Source: Nocardioides sp. YR527
Lineage (GTDB): Bacteria; Actinomycetota; Actinomycetes; Propionibacteriales; Nocardioidaceae
Direction of reading: 5' to 3'
Length of the DNA stretch: 64,000 nucleotides
Assembly (NCBI RefSeq): GCF_900101045.1
Contig: NZ_FNFN01000002.1
Span: 310,001 to 374,000, forward strand
Part shown: in pieces, positions 29,087 through 37,587 of the stretch
Layout: each line of letters begins with the position of its first letter
Position numbering within the stretch: the stretch's first letter is position 1
The notes under the pieces: model-generated
Told to the model about the DNA's origin: nothing
What the model saw: only the letters and a program-made list of their open reading frames with translations
Database searches by the model: none
Made by a program: the position numbers and the translations under genes

Positions 29087-29262
29087 CCCATGAACCCTAA
29101 CGACCCCCACCGACAGTCGGTAGCCGCCGGGCGGCCCGGTCGCGGACGAACCCCGCAAAGTGAGCGGTTCTGACGTGTTCGGCTGCGGATTCCCCTCCTC
29201 ACGGGCCAGCATTCGCACCGAGCGCGCTTCCAGGCGTCGACACCATCCCGAAAGGACGCTCG

Positions 29263-29874
29263 ATGATCGATCCCGAGGACGCGCCGTCGACATTGCCGGA
29301 CCAGCCCGCCTCCCAGCATCTGCCAGCAGTCCCCCGTGCCCTGGGGAAGGCCGCGATCCACCTGGCCGTCGCGCTCACGGTCATTCGGCTGATCGGGGTC
29401 GCGATCGTCTCCGTCCCGGCCCCAGGGGAATGGGCCTTGGACGTGCTCGCGGCGAGCCCGGTGGTCGCGATCTCGATCGGCATCCCCCTCTACGTGGTGG
29501 CCACCCTGTGGCTCCTGCGGAGCTACGACTTCGCGAGGGCGGTCGATCCGGCGTTCCCCATGCGGCGCAGCCGAGCGTGGACGTGGCTCGGGTGGTGGGT
29601 TCCGATCGTCTCGCTCTGGTTTCCGTTCCAGATCGTCGACGACGTACGCCGCGCGACCGCGAAGGGCCAAGCCCGCACGAGTCCGGCCATCTGGTGGGCA
29701 GCCTGGTTGATCGCCGTCTGGACGGGACAGATCTCGAGGAGCGCCTTCGGTGATCACTGGACGCTGGTCGCGGTTCTCGACACAGTCGCCGCCGTCGCCT
29801 GGGCGGTCGCGTGTGTCATGTGGATCTCGATCATCCGCGGGATAACCCGAGACCAGGAGGCGGCTCGCGGCTGA
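29263..29874 (+). CDS. DUF4328 membrane protein
   Basis: 203 aa with four to five transmembrane helices. The DUF4328 signature is WTWLGWWVPIVSLWFPFQIV followed by DDVRRAT, then a helix with IWWAAWLIAVWTGQIS. The cytoplasmic N-terminus is Pro/Gln-rich. The family is actinobacterial and of unknown function. A GAAAGGA ribosome site precedes the ATG. It is divergent from dnaX, and the SRP RNA gene is convergent 18 bp downstream. Confidence 0.8.
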   Translation: MIDPEDAPSTLPDQPASQHLPAVPRALGKAAIHLAVALTVIRLIGVAIVSVPAPGEWALDVLAASPVVAISIGIPLYVVATLWLLRSYDFARAVDPAFPMRRSRAWTWLGWWVPIVSLWFPFQIVDDVRRATAKGQARTSPAIWWAAWLIAVWTGQISRSAFGDHWTLVAVLDTVAAVAWAVACVMWISIIRGITRDQEAARG

Positions 29875-29891
29875 CGTACGGGAAAAGAAAA

Positions 29892-29982
29892 GGCCCCCCA
29901 CGTACCCAACAGAGCTCGCTTATCCTTGCTGCCTTCCGGCCCTGGGGAGGTTCGACAAGATGTCGCCACATGGGGGGTTGCC
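29892..29982 (-). ncRNA. ffs: signal recognition particle RNA (4.5S-like, small type)
   Basis: On the minus strand the apical loop reads CCCCAGGGCCGGAAGGCAGC, then AAGGATAAGC, the invariant Ffh-binding helix 8 of bacterial SRP RNA. The ends CAACCCCCCATG and CGTGGGGGGCC pair. A T-rich stretch follows (29880-29891). Its ends are approximate. Confidence 0.93.
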
Positions 29983-30079
29983 GAAGAGTCTAGACGAGTA
30001 CGCTCACCGATCCCAAAGCACACCCGTCGACCCTCCGCCGATTTCCTCTCAGTTGCCCAACCCGCGTACGATCCCTCAC

Positions 30080-30167
30080 GGATCTGTCGCCTAGTGGCCT
30101 ATGGCGCACGGCTGGAATCCGTGTTGGGTTAACGCCCTCGGGGGTTCGAATCCCCCCAGATCCGCCA
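30080..30167 (+). tRNA. tRNA-Ser (anticodon GGA)
   Basis: Acceptor stem GGATCTG/CAGATCC, anticodon arm CACGG-CTGGAAT-CCGTG with GGA, a long variable arm typical of class II tRNA, and T-arm CGGGGGTTCGAATCCCCCC (19 nt). Here 3' CCA is encoded (30165-30167), unlike tRNA-Pro above. Confidence 0.97.
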
Positions 30168-30190
30168 GCAGGAAACCTTGGTTGACCTGC

Positions 30191-30234
30191 AAGAACGCCG
30201 ATCCGGACAGCGCAAGCTCCGGATCGGCGTTCTT
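30191..30234. terminator. 17-bp perfect hairpin after tRNA-Ser
   Basis: AAGAACGCCGATCCGGA (30191-30207) and its exact complement ending in TTCTT (30218-30234) flank a 10-nt loop. It lies between tRNA-Ser and the convergent RidA gene. The T-rich end supports rho-independent termination of the tRNA. Confidence 0.88.
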
Positions 30235-30261
30235 CATTTCCCGGTCTCAGTCCCGAGCGGC

Positions 30262-30672
30262 TCAGTCCAGGACGGCGTACGCCTCGACCTCGACGAGCAC
30301 GTCCGGCTCGAAGAGATAGTCCACGCCGATGGCGGACAGCGGCGGCAGCGGTTGCGGGATGCCGAGCTCGTCGACGACGCTCTCGAGACCCGCGACGAAC
30401 GCGTCGTACTTGTCCGGGGACCAGTCCGTGACGAAGAACCGGAGGCGTACGACGTCGGCGAAGGTGGCGCCGGCTCCGGCCAGGCCACGGGCAGTGCTGC
30501 GGAGGGCGTGGGCGAGCTGGCCGGCGAGGTCACCCGGCGCCAGGCCGCGACCGAGCTCGTCCCGGGCGATCTGTCCGGCGACGTGGACGTGGCGGCCGCC
30601 GGTGGCGACGGAGACGTGGTGGTAGGGCACGGGCTGGAACATGCCTTCGGGGGTGAGCAGATCGACGGACAC
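30262..30672 (-). CDS. RidA family protein (second copy)
   Basis: A 136 aa Rid-fold protein (VHVAGQIARDELGRGL; VVRLRFFVTDWSPDKY; LFEPDVLVEVEAYAVL). It is only distantly similar to the RidA at 12545 and more like the YjgH/UK114-like variants. It is divergent from an HxlR regulator 77 bp away, so it is the probable regulated target, for example of an electrophile or aldehyde signal. The start codon is GTG preceded by GAAAGG. Confidence 0.87.
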   Translation of the reverse strand: MSVDLLTPEGMFQPVPYHHVSVATGGRHVHVAGQIARDELGRGLAPGDLAGQLAHALRSTARGLAGAGATFADVVRLRFFVTDWSPDKYDAFVAGLESVVDELGIPQPLPPLSAIGVDYLFEPDVLVEVEAYAVLD

Positions 30673-30706
30673 GATGAGATTCCTTTCGAGGGTTAAGGTT
30701 TCTCAT

Positions 30707-30730
30707 GTGTACTTGGTATCCAGAGGACAC
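30707..30730. promoter_or_regulatory. imperfect inverted repeat, candidate HxlR operator
   Basis: GTGTACTTGG-TATC-CAGAGGACAC: the arms match at 7 of 10 positions. It lies between divergent ridA and hxlR genes and overlaps the first possible hxlR start (30705), favouring the ATG at 30750. Confidence 0.45.
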
Positions 30731-30749
30731 TTCAACGAGACTAGGTGTC

Positions 30750-31115
30750 ATGCCGGATACCAGCCCGGAGCCGTTGCGCCTGACCCAGGAGCATCGCGAG
30801 CTCCTCGACCAGCTCCTCGACAAGTGGTCGCTCCAGGTGCTCGACACGCTCTGTGAGCGGCCGCGACGGTTCAACGAGCTGCGTCAGGCGATCCCGGCGG
30901 TGACTCAGAAGTCGCTCACCACCGCGTTGCGCCGCCTGGAGCGGAACGGCATGGTCGCCCGGATCGTGCTGAGCACCCGTCCGGTCGCGGTCGAGTACCG
31001 CATCACCCCGCTGGGCAGCACCCTGCAGGACCTCATCGACCGGCTCTACCACTGGACGACCACGACGCTGCCCGAGGTCGAGGCCGCCCGCGCAGCCTTC
31101 GACAGCGACTCCTGA
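30750..31115 (+). CDS. HxlR-family transcription regulator
   Basis: A 121 aa winged-helix protein (DKWSLQVLDTLCERPRRFNE, then LTTALRRLERNGMVAR and VEYRITPLGSTL) of the HxlR family, often redox- or aldehyde-responsive through a cysteine. C30-like Cys in LDTLCERP is the one candidate here. A frame extends to ATG 30705, but that would place the proposed operator within the gene. It is divergent from the RidA gene and ends 3 bp from the convergent mycP stop. Confidence 0.88.
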   Translation: MPDTSPEPLRLTQEHRELLDQLLDKWSLQVLDTLCERPRRFNELRQAIPAVTQKSLTTALRRLERNGMVARIVLSTRPVAVEYRITPLGSTLQDLIDRLYHWTTTTLPEVEAARAAFDSDS

Positions 31116-31118
31116 GGG

Positions 31119-32264
31119 CTACATCGAGCCCTTGCGCCGCGAGAGCAACGGCCGCAGGACCAGCCCGAGCCCGAGCGCACCGCCGCCGGCGATCGCCCAC
31201 CAGATGGCGTTCTCACGGACGGTGGCCAGCGGGTCGACCTTCTCCCGGGCCATCGGCGCCTGCTCCACCTCCGGGGGCTTGGCGGCCTCCTCGACGGCGG
31301 GACGGGTGAGGGCGTCGTACGCATTCACCACGCCGGCACCCCAGTATCGGCCTCCCTGGCCCTCGCGGCCCGACGTCGTGCCGTAGAGGCGGTCGATGAC
31401 CTGCTCGGCGCTCCACCCCCGGTTGGTCGACCAGATCAGGGCGAGCACCGCGGAGACCTCGGCGGAGGCGAAGGACGTCGAGATCGAGTCGACCCAGCAC
31501 GGCTGGCCGAAGAGCGTCTTCGACGGCGCCCCGTACGTCGGAGCGGCCACGTCGGTGTTGGAGTTGGGCAGTACCGCGGATTCCGGGTCCGACGCCCCGG
31601 TGCCGGAGGCGCTGACCGTCACCACGGATTCGTTGGCGTTCGGGAAGACCTTGGGCCCCATGTCCCGGTCCGTGGCAGTGGCGACGCCGGACCAGTCGGC
31701 GGCCGTCACCACGATGGCGCCCTTCTTGATGAGAGTGTCGACGGCCGTGTCCAGGCCCGACGCGGCCTCCGTCGCGGGCAGACCGATGTCGACGATCAGC
31801 CCCTTCGCGTTGCCCTTGGCCAGCGAGTTGAGCTGGGCCACCATCTGCTTGGCGTCGATCGTCGACTTCTCCTGGCCGACCTTGAGGACCGGGTGGTCGC
31901 TGAGCTTCGCCTTGGGCGCGATCTCGGAGATCAGGCCGGCTGCCACAGTGCCGTGGTAGTCCTGCGCCTTGGCGCTGTAGCCGGAGTCGACGACGGCGAT
32001 GCGGATCCCCTGACCCTGCTTGCTCACCTTCTGCGCCTCGGCGATCCGCATGATCGCGAACGGGGCCACCGTCTCCGGCACCGGCGCCGTCTGGGTCTCC
32101 GCCTTCTGCGGAGCGCCGCCCCCGAGGTTCTTCTCGTAGGCCGTGCAGAGTGGCCGTTCCTCCGCTGCGTACGCGGGGCTCGGGCCGCCCAGGAAGGTCA
32201 GTCCGCCCAGCACAGCGACGAGCGCGATCCCCCCTCGCAGCGGCGTCACTCCAAGGGCTCGCAC
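31119..32264 (-). CDS. mycP: mycosin-like subtilase of the type VII secretion system
   Basis: A 381 aa membrane-anchored S8 protease, which in ESX systems caps the periplasmic side of the pore. Signal peptide (cleavage near SPAYAAEE), Asp93 (AVVDSG), His104 (YHGTVAAG), Ser264 (STSFASAEV), and a C-terminal helix with a basic tail (RPLLSRRKGSM). The region expected to hold the oxyanion Asn reads VVTAADWSG, so that Asn appears absent, and Asp-His spacing is very short. It may be a structural subunit with weak or no activity. The GTG start has GGAGG 5 nt upstream and overlaps eccB. Confidence 0.88.
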   Translation of the reverse strand: MRALGVTPLRGGIALVAVLGGLTFLGGPSPAYAAEERPLCTAYEKNLGGGAPQKAETQTAPVPETVAPFAIMRIAEAQKVSKQGQGIRIAVVDSGYSAKAQDYHGTVAAGLISEIAPKAKLSDHPVLKVGQEKSTIDAKQMVAQLNSLAKGNAKGLIVDIGLPATEAASGLDTAVDTLIKKGAIVVTAADWSGVATATDRDMGPKVFPNANESVVTVSASGTGASDPESAVLPNSNTDVAAPTYGAPSKTLFGQPCWVDSISTSFASAEVSAVLALIWSTNRGWSAEQVIDRLYGTTSGREGQGGRYWGAGVVNAYDALTRPAVEEAAKPPEVEQAPMAREKVDPLATVRENAIWWAIAGGGALGLGLVLRPLLSRRKGSM

Positions 32265-33655
32265 AGGTCCTCCTTGCTCACCTTGCCGGTGTTCGGCGGG
32301 CAGAGCGCGAACTCGGTCGACAGCGCCGCGCCAGCGGGAAGCAGGCGCAGCCACGTTCCGGGGACGATCGGCCCGGAGGCGGTCGACAGACCGAGCCGCT
32401 GAACCGTGACCGGTCCGTCGAGGGTGTTCGCGGTGCCGCGGGCGTCGATCAGGTAGGGCGTCGCACTCTGCTTCTGAAGCTCCTCGCCGTTGGCGGCGAA
32501 CACGAAGGCGCCCTTGCCGGGGTCGACCCGGGCAGCGGTGAAGTCACCGGCCGCAGGGGGCTCCGACGTCGGCCATGCCTTCTCGCCCGGCTCAACACCG
32601 AGTCGCACCGTCGTCTTGTCCTTCGTCTCGAGCTTGGCGCAGACGCTGCCAGTGCCCGGTTCGAGGGTCGCGCTCGGCCAGGAGGTCTCGAGACGCTCGC
32701 CGTTGATGTTCGGCTGTGAGCTCAGCGACTGCTGGTTGGCCTTGCTGCCGAAGGCGACGTCATAGACCTCGCTGGCGAAGTCATCGAGCCGAATCCAGCC
32801 GGACTCGGTCATCAGATAGTTGTTGGCCTGGTAGTTGGCCTTGGTGCCGATCGGGTACTCCTCACCCTCGACCGTCCCGCCGACCTTGGTGAACGCACTC
32901 CCGAAGGACGCGCCCGACAACGGCGCCCCAGTGGGGAACAGGTTGACCCACGCCTGGGGCACCGTGGGCGTCGAGACCGGTCCGTTGAAGGTCCGGTCGG
33001 CGTAGGTCTCCGAGTCACCCTCGATCTTGTAGCTGTAGGCCTGGGCGTATCCCTCGGTGCTCTGATTCTCCGCGATGAGGTAGTTGCCGTCCTCGGTCTG
33101 CACCATGAAACCGGTGTCCGCCGCCGACTTCACGTCCGGCTTCTCTGAGATGTTCAGATAGGTGCCGGCGCCGTTGGCGGTGCACGCGGTCCAGCCGGTG
33201 TTGATGAAGTCGGACTTGAGCGGCAGCTCCTCGGGGACGAGAGGACCGGAGAGGCCGATCGTCCCCTTCGGGAACTCCTTGTCGATCTCCTCCTGGTCGA
33301 TGACCTTGGAATTCTTCTCCAGGTCGAGGCCGAGGATGAGCTGGGCGCTGGCCAGGTTGACGACCGGGTGCAGCTCCTTGTCCTTGTCAGGACCGGTGAC
33401 GACGTAGCGAGCACCGCCCTTGGTGACGATCAGGCCGTCCGTGTCGGCCCAGCCGGTCGCGGGCTTGGGCGAGAGGAAGTGGGCGACGGCGCCACCGGCG
33501 ATGAGCAGCACCGCGAGCACGACGCCACCGAAGACCGAGCGACCGGGACGGGCCGGCTCCACCTCGCGCCCACCGGGGGCACCCGAGAGGAACGCGGAGA
33601 CGAGACGGCGACGGCTGAAGGCATGCGCCTCTACGAGGTCCTTCTTGCTGGCCAT
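32246..33655 (-). CDS. eccB: T7SS core component EccB
   Basis: A 469 aa protein with a short cytoplasmic head (KKDLVEAHAFSRRRLVSAFL, the characteristic EccB start), one membrane helix near residues 44-63 and a large extracytoplasmic domain built of repeats. Paired cysteines in WTACTAN and SVCAKLE suggest the conserved disulfide. EccB joins EccC, EccD and MycP in the ESX membrane complex. The ATG at 33655 overlaps the eccD stop (ATGA), while the open frame beyond it lies inside eccD. Confidence 0.92.
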   Translation of the reverse strand: MASKKDLVEAHAFSRRRLVSAFLSGAPGGREVEPARPGRSVFGGVVLAVLLIAGGAVAHFLSPKPATGWADTDGLIVTKGGARYVVTGPDKDKELHPVVNLASAQLILGLDLEKNSKVIDQEEIDKEFPKGTIGLSGPLVPEELPLKSDFINTGWTACTANGAGTYLNISEKPDVKSAADTGFMVQTEDGNYLIAENQSTEGYAQAYSYKIEGDSETYADRTFNGPVSTPTVPQAWVNLFPTGAPLSGASFGSAFTKVGGTVEGEEYPIGTKANYQANNYLMTESGWIRLDDFASEVYDVAFGSKANQQSLSSQPNINGERLETSWPSATLEPGTGSVCAKLETKDKTTVRLGVEPGEKAWPTSEPPAAGDFTAARVDPGKGAFVFAANGEELQKQSATPYLIDARGTANTLDGPVTVQRLGLSTASGPIVPGTWLRLLPAGAALSTEFALCPPNTGKVSKEDLCEPLE

Positions 33656-35025
33656 CAGAAACCAGCCACCGCGGCGCCGAAGAGGCCCGAGGCGAGCACC
33701 ATCAGCGGCAGCATCGCGAGCAGGCAGATCGTCTCGGCGACGTCGGCCAGGCGGCCGCGCCGGATCGACCCGACGTCGGGGACCAGCGTCAGCACCAGGA
33801 GTACGCCACCCGCGGCTGCCAGCACGACGGCGGTCGTCGGCCGCCACGACTCGTGGTAGACCAGCAGCGCGGCACCGATCGCGAGCAGCCCGGCGATCCC
33901 GGAGACCAGGCCGACGAGCACCTCAGAACCCGTCCGGTACTGCCGCGTACGCAGCATCAGCACCACACACGCGGCCAAAGCCAGCAGCGTGCCGAAGAGC
34001 CCGAGCCGCACCACGAACGGCGCGGTCAGCACGACCAGGACGCCGACGGAGAGCGAGATCGCGACCAGGATCTCGTGGGCGACCTTGGCGTCGACCCGGA
34101 CCTGGTCCTCACGGATCTCGTCGGGGTCGAGGTTGATGTCCTCGTCGGAGTAGAGCTGGGGGACGTCGGTCTTGGTCGTGCTCAGCGCGAGCCACGGGAA
34201 GAAGCTGCCGGCCAGCACGACGACGACCAGCACGATCCCGAGCACCACACCGGCCTTCCAGCCGGTCATGCTCAGCAGCATGCCGGCCACCAGGAAGACA
34301 CCACCCACGAGGGCGCCCGGCATCGCCAGCATCCGGGCCTCGCCGAGCCCGAGGAAGCCGATCGCGGCGGCGAGCATCGCGCCAGCACCGGCGAAGGCCA
34401 GCGGCATCCCGACGCCTCCGTCGGGGCCGAGCGAGGCCGAGCCGATCAGGAACCCGGCGACCGCGCCGTAGACCTCACCGATCCACACCGCGGCGATCGC
34501 AGCGTCGTTCTCGGCCTCGAGCCGGGAGAGCACGATCGCGCCTCCGGCGAGGACGATGCCGATCACCCCGGCAGCGACGCCAGCGAGCATCGACGGCGCC
34601 TGCGTCCACAGCGCGCCGGCACCGAGGAGCAGCAGCAGCGCGGCGGCCAGCAGCGACGTACGTCGTCCTGCTTCCGGCTTCCAGGGGGCCATCTCGCTCT
34701 CGACGACGTCGGTCATCGCCTCGACCACGTCGTCGTAGACCCGCGGCGGCTTGTCGTCGATGCCGGCGCTCACGGTGAGCACGCCGCCGTCCTCGACACC
34801 CTGCGGGATCAGACCGAGGTCACCGGCGAGCTTGCGGCCGTCGGCGAGCACGACGCGGTAGCCGGCGTAGGCCGTCTGCGGGTCGAGCAACCCGACGCTT
34901 CGCGCAAGCTCCGGCACGAGCTCCGCCACCGGCACCGAGCCCGGCAGCACCAGGTCCATCCGACGTGTGCCGGAGGCGACCGTGACCCGGACCAGCCCAG
35001 TGGGCGCCACCTGCGCCTGCGTCAT
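33655..35025 (-). CDS. eccD: T7SS integral membrane protein EccD (first copy)
   Basis: 456 aa with an N-terminal ubiquitin-like domain (residues about 8-90; VRVTVASGTRRMDLVLPGSV, GGVLTVSAG), a cytoplasmic linker (MAPWKPEAGRR) and eleven hydrophobic helices. EccD dimers form the membrane barrel of ESX pores. It begins the eccD-eccB-mycP operon, with stop/start overlaps to eccB. A strong terminator hairpin separates it from the upstream esx pair. Confidence 0.92.
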   Translation of the reverse strand: MTQAQVAPTGLVRVTVASGTRRMDLVLPGSVPVAELVPELARSVGLLDPQTAYAGYRVVLADGRKLAGDLGLIPQGVEDGGVLTVSAGIDDKPPRVYDDVVEAMTDVVESEMAPWKPEAGRRTSLLAAALLLLLGAGALWTQAPSMLAGVAAGVIGIVLAGGAIVLSRLEAENDAAIAAVWIGEVYGAVAGFLIGSASLGPDGGVGMPLAFAGAGAMLAAAIGFLGLGEARMLAMPGALVGGVFLVAGMLLSMTGWKAGVVLGIVLVVVVLAGSFFPWLALSTTKTDVPQLYSDEDINLDPDEIREDQVRVDAKVAHEILVAISLSVGVLVVLTAPFVVRLGLFGTLLALAACVVLMLRTRQYRTGSEVLVGLVSGIAGLLAIGAALLVYHESWRPTTAVVLAAAGGVLLVLTLVPDVGSIRRGRLADVAETICLLAMLPLMVLASGLFGAAVAGF

Positions 35026-35152
35026 TTCACGAACTCCTCGCGTCGTGCCTGTGCCCGAGACGAACCGACCGAATGTCCCGAGAGCTAGACCTACCTCGCG
35101 CTCGCTGAATCAGACAGCGAACATCAGCGCTGACTTTGCCATAAAACGAGCG

Positions 35153-35187
35153 ACGAGGGGACCGGTGCCCCGCACCGATCCCCTCGT
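35153..35187 (-). terminator. rho-independent terminator of the esx pair
   Basis: On the minus strand ACGAGGGGATCGGTGCGG pairs with the following GGCACCGGTCCCCTCGT, then CGCTCGTTTTATGG. It lies 20 bp after the esx stop and ahead of eccD. Confidence 0.85.
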
Positions 35188-35208
35188 GTTGCCTGTGTGC
35201 TGAAGAAC

Positions 35209-35502
35209 TCAGCCGCCGAAGCCGCCGGCACCGCGACGGTCCGCGTCGTGCATGTTGGCGTTGGCCTCGTTGACGAACTTGCTGCCGCGGTCCAGAGCCA
35301 TGCCGAGCTCGCGGATGCTCTGGTTCCACTTGGCCTGGGCCCGGTTGTAGGCGTCGGCCGCCTCACCGGTGAAGTTCTCCTGGAGACCGAGGATGTGACG
35401 CTCGAGCTCGTCGAGCTCGCGGTCCATGTCGGCCACGCCCTTGAGCAGGACGTCGGTGATGGAGCCCATCTTCCCGTGGTTTACGACAATCTCTTCACCC
35501 AT
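35209..35502 (-). CDS. WXG100-family protein, EsxA-like
   Basis: A 97 aa helical-hairpin protein (MGSITDVLLKGVADMDRELD; then AYNRAQAKWNQSIRELGMAL). The WXG turn position reads ENFTGEAAD, with Trp in KWNQS. The Gly-rich C-terminus (RRGAGGFGG) is typical of actinobacterial EsxA partners. It lies 47 bp after the EsxB-like gene, with which it should form a heterodimer for secretion. Confidence 0.88.
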   Translation of the reverse strand: MGEEIVVNHGKMGSITDVLLKGVADMDRELDELERHILGLQENFTGEAADAYNRAQAKWNQSIRELGMALDRGSKFVNEANANMHDADRRGAGGFGG

Positions 35503-35549
35503 GTCAGTTCCTTCCAGTCCTCTGCTTGAAATGCGGCCTGACCGGGTGG

Positions 35550-35885
35550 TCAGCCACCCATCTTGTACGAGATGCTGTCCATGCTGGAGGTGACGGAGCT
35601 GGACTGCCCGGCAACATCCTCGTCGGCCTGGCTACCGACCTTGCGGGCGTTCTCGAGACCCGCGGTGAGCTCGTCGAGCGCGTTGGTGATCTCGCGCGAC
35701 TTCTCGTTGTAGGTGTTCATCAGCTGCTGGAACGACGTGCCGCCGGCACCCTTCCAGCCCGATGCGCCCTCCGCCTGGGCCTCCGAGACGGTGCGGCTGT
35801 TGACGCTCTGCAGCTTGGCCTTGGTCTCGTTGATGAAGTTGACGGCGGTGTTGATCGCCTGGCCTTGCTTGATCTCACTGCTCAT
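35550..35885 (-). CDS. WXG100-family protein, EsxB-like
   Basis: A 111 aa helical-hairpin protein with the turn GWKGAGGTSFQQLMNTYNE (WKG as WXG). A general secretion signal YxxxD/E is not evident after the second helix: the corresponding text is GSQADEDVAG, and the only late Tyr (ISYKMGG) is not followed by an acid. It is the first gene of the esx pair, downstream of a SigF/SigB-type promoter motif. Confidence 0.88.
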   Translation of the reverse strand: MSSEIKQGQAINTAVNFINETKAKLQSVNSRTVSEAQAEGASGWKGAGGTSFQQLMNTYNEKSREITNALDELTAGLENARKVGSQADEDVAGQSSSVTSSMDSISYKMGG

Positions 35886-35983
35886 GGTGCTGTCCTTCCA
35901 CCGGCGGAACCGGTTTTCCTAGGTTTGATACCTGTTGGAGCCCGGCTCCCGTTGGGCTCCCCCGAGGTCCGGACAATGTGTTC

Positions 35984-36008
35984 TTACCCCGTCTCCGGAG
36001 TTCTAAAC
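35984..36008 (-). promoter_or_regulatory. SigF/SigB-type promoter motif upstream of the esx pair
   Basis: Minus strand: GTTT (36008-36005), 15-nt spacer starting AGAACTC, GGGTAA (35989-35984). This fits the mycobacterial SigF / Streptomyces SigB consensus GTTT-N14-17-GGGTA. The expected leader is about 90 nt. The same GTTTAGAAC...GGGTA string occurs upstream of two of the distal esx genes. Confidence 0.6.
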
Positions 36009-36039
36009 ACAAATCTCTGAACTTTTTCAGCCCTGCTGT

Positions 36040-37413
36040 CTAGCTGTTGAAACCCGATTCCCACAGGTGACGGAAGAAGCCTGAGGAAACCACGAACGAT
36101 GCGATGACAGCGGCGCCGCACAGCGACTCCGCCCAGTCGGCCCGAGACGCCCATTTCGCCGAGCGCCAGCCCCGGCCGGTCGCGATCGCCGCGATGATGA
36201 CGGCGAACCCGATCACCACGACTCCCAGACCGAACCAGGAGACCAACTCCGGGTCGACCCAGCCTACGAAGGCACGGACCCCGACCGCCAGCGCAATAAC
36301 CCCGGCAACCCGGAGTACGCCACGAGGCAGCCAGTAGCGATAGCTGCGCGCCGCGAGCAGGATCACGAAGGAGCCGGCCAGCAGGATCAGCCAGCCACCG
36401 ATCCGGTCCAGGTCGTCCGTCACGGTCGCCGCCAGCGCCGGTCCGCTCACCGCGACAACGGCGAGGACCGCCCAGGAGGCCGCCGCCAGCGTGCGGGCGC
36501 CGCGCTCGGCCACCTCGGTGACCTCGTCGATCGGGACCGTCGCCTTGCCGGAGGTCGTCCTGGCCCGTGCCGACCAGGCGGTCACGGAGAGCTTGGAGAC
36601 ATCGAGGAGATAGGAGTCCGGGACGTCGACGGCGTACGACGGGACGATCCGCGCAGCCAGCGCGGCGGCGGCGAACAGGATCGACCACGGCACCTGCGGC
36701 GAGGTGCCGAGCAGGGCGCACAGCGCGGTCACGACGAAGACGATGACGCCGGTCGTGGTCCAGATCTTCAGGCTCTCGTCGACGGTGTCGACGAGGGACC
36801 GCGAGATCGTCGCGACGACCGCGGCACTCAACCCGGCCACTCCGACCGCCATCGGCAGCGTCTCGGGCACCGGGTCGGCGGTGATGACGAAGGCGGCGCC
36901 GGCGGCGAAGGCCGGAGCGGCGATCGCTCGGCGCGCCGCGTACGGCCCGGCGGGGATGATGCCGATCAACGCGCCCAGCGCGAGCAGACCGGCGATGGCC
37001 AGTCGCTGCCAGCCGTCGGCCTGGGCGCCGAACCCGGCCGCGGCGACCGCCAGGAGGGTGGCCAGACCGACCCAGTAGAACGAGAAGCTGCCTGCTTGGA
37101 CCGCGGCGGCCGTCTCGACGACCTCGCGCCGCGCGTAGGCCTGCGTCGGCGGCGAGTCGGCGGCGAGCAGGGCGCCCGAGGAGATGCCGCGCGAGGCGAG
37201 CGATGCGTCCGGTTGGATCACCTCGCCACGCCGGTCCCGCAACACCGGCGCCGCGGGCAGACCGACGGCCGTCGCGTACTCCCTCGCCAGGTCCGAGACG
37301 TGCGCATCGGACGGGACGACGATGTCGACCACTCCGGCGGTGCCGTGGACCGTGACCGCCAGGCCGCCTGCTGCGAGCGCCGGCTGAACGGCATCGGCCG
37401 TCTGAGTGGGCAT
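36040..37413 (-). CDS. second EccD-like T7SS membrane protein
   Basis: 457 aa with the same architecture as EccD: ubiquitin-like head (LAVTVHGTAGVVDIVVPSDA, SGALLAADSPP) and about eleven helices. The sequence has diverged strongly from the EccD at 33655, and the linker is shorter. It is transcribed alone, divergent from eccC (174 bp apart). It might pair with the other EccD in a heteromeric barrel or serve a second pore. ATG 37413 is chosen by length; the frame continues to 37455. Confidence 0.85.
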   Translation of the reverse strand: MPTQTADAVQPALAAGGLAVTVHGTAGVVDIVVPSDAHVSDLAREYATAVGLPAAPVLRDRRGEVIQPDASLASRGISSGALLAADSPPTQAYARREVVETAAAVQAGSFSFYWVGLATLLAVAAAGFGAQADGWQRLAIAGLLALGALIGIIPAGPYAARRAIAAPAFAAGAAFVITADPVPETLPMAVGVAGLSAAVVATISRSLVDTVDESLKIWTTTGVIVFVVTALCALLGTSPQVPWSILFAAAALAARIVPSYAVDVPDSYLLDVSKLSVTAWSARARTTSGKATVPIDEVTEVAERGARTLAAASWAVLAVVAVSGPALAATVTDDLDRIGGWLILLAGSFVILLAARSYRYWLPRGVLRVAGVIALAVGVRAFVGWVDPELVSWFGLGVVVIGFAVIIAAIATGRGWRSAKWASRADWAESLCGAAVIASFVVSSGFFRHLWESGFNS

Positions 37414-37587
37414 GACACCTCCCGGATGCGTGAAGACCCTGTGACAGAGTTCCACATCGGAAGCTCCACCGCCCGTTTTACCCGACCGGCACGGTTAAGG
37501 GTAGTAGCCGGGTGGCGGGCACTCTAAGATCCTGACCACCTGCGGCATCCGGGCCCGCGGGGCACTGAACCAGTCTCAGGGGGACAC

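Noticed and set aside
37475..37503. SigF-type promoter for eccC (GTTT...GGGTA)
   Set aside because: The spacer would be 20 nt, outside the 14-17 nt range, so it was not annotated.
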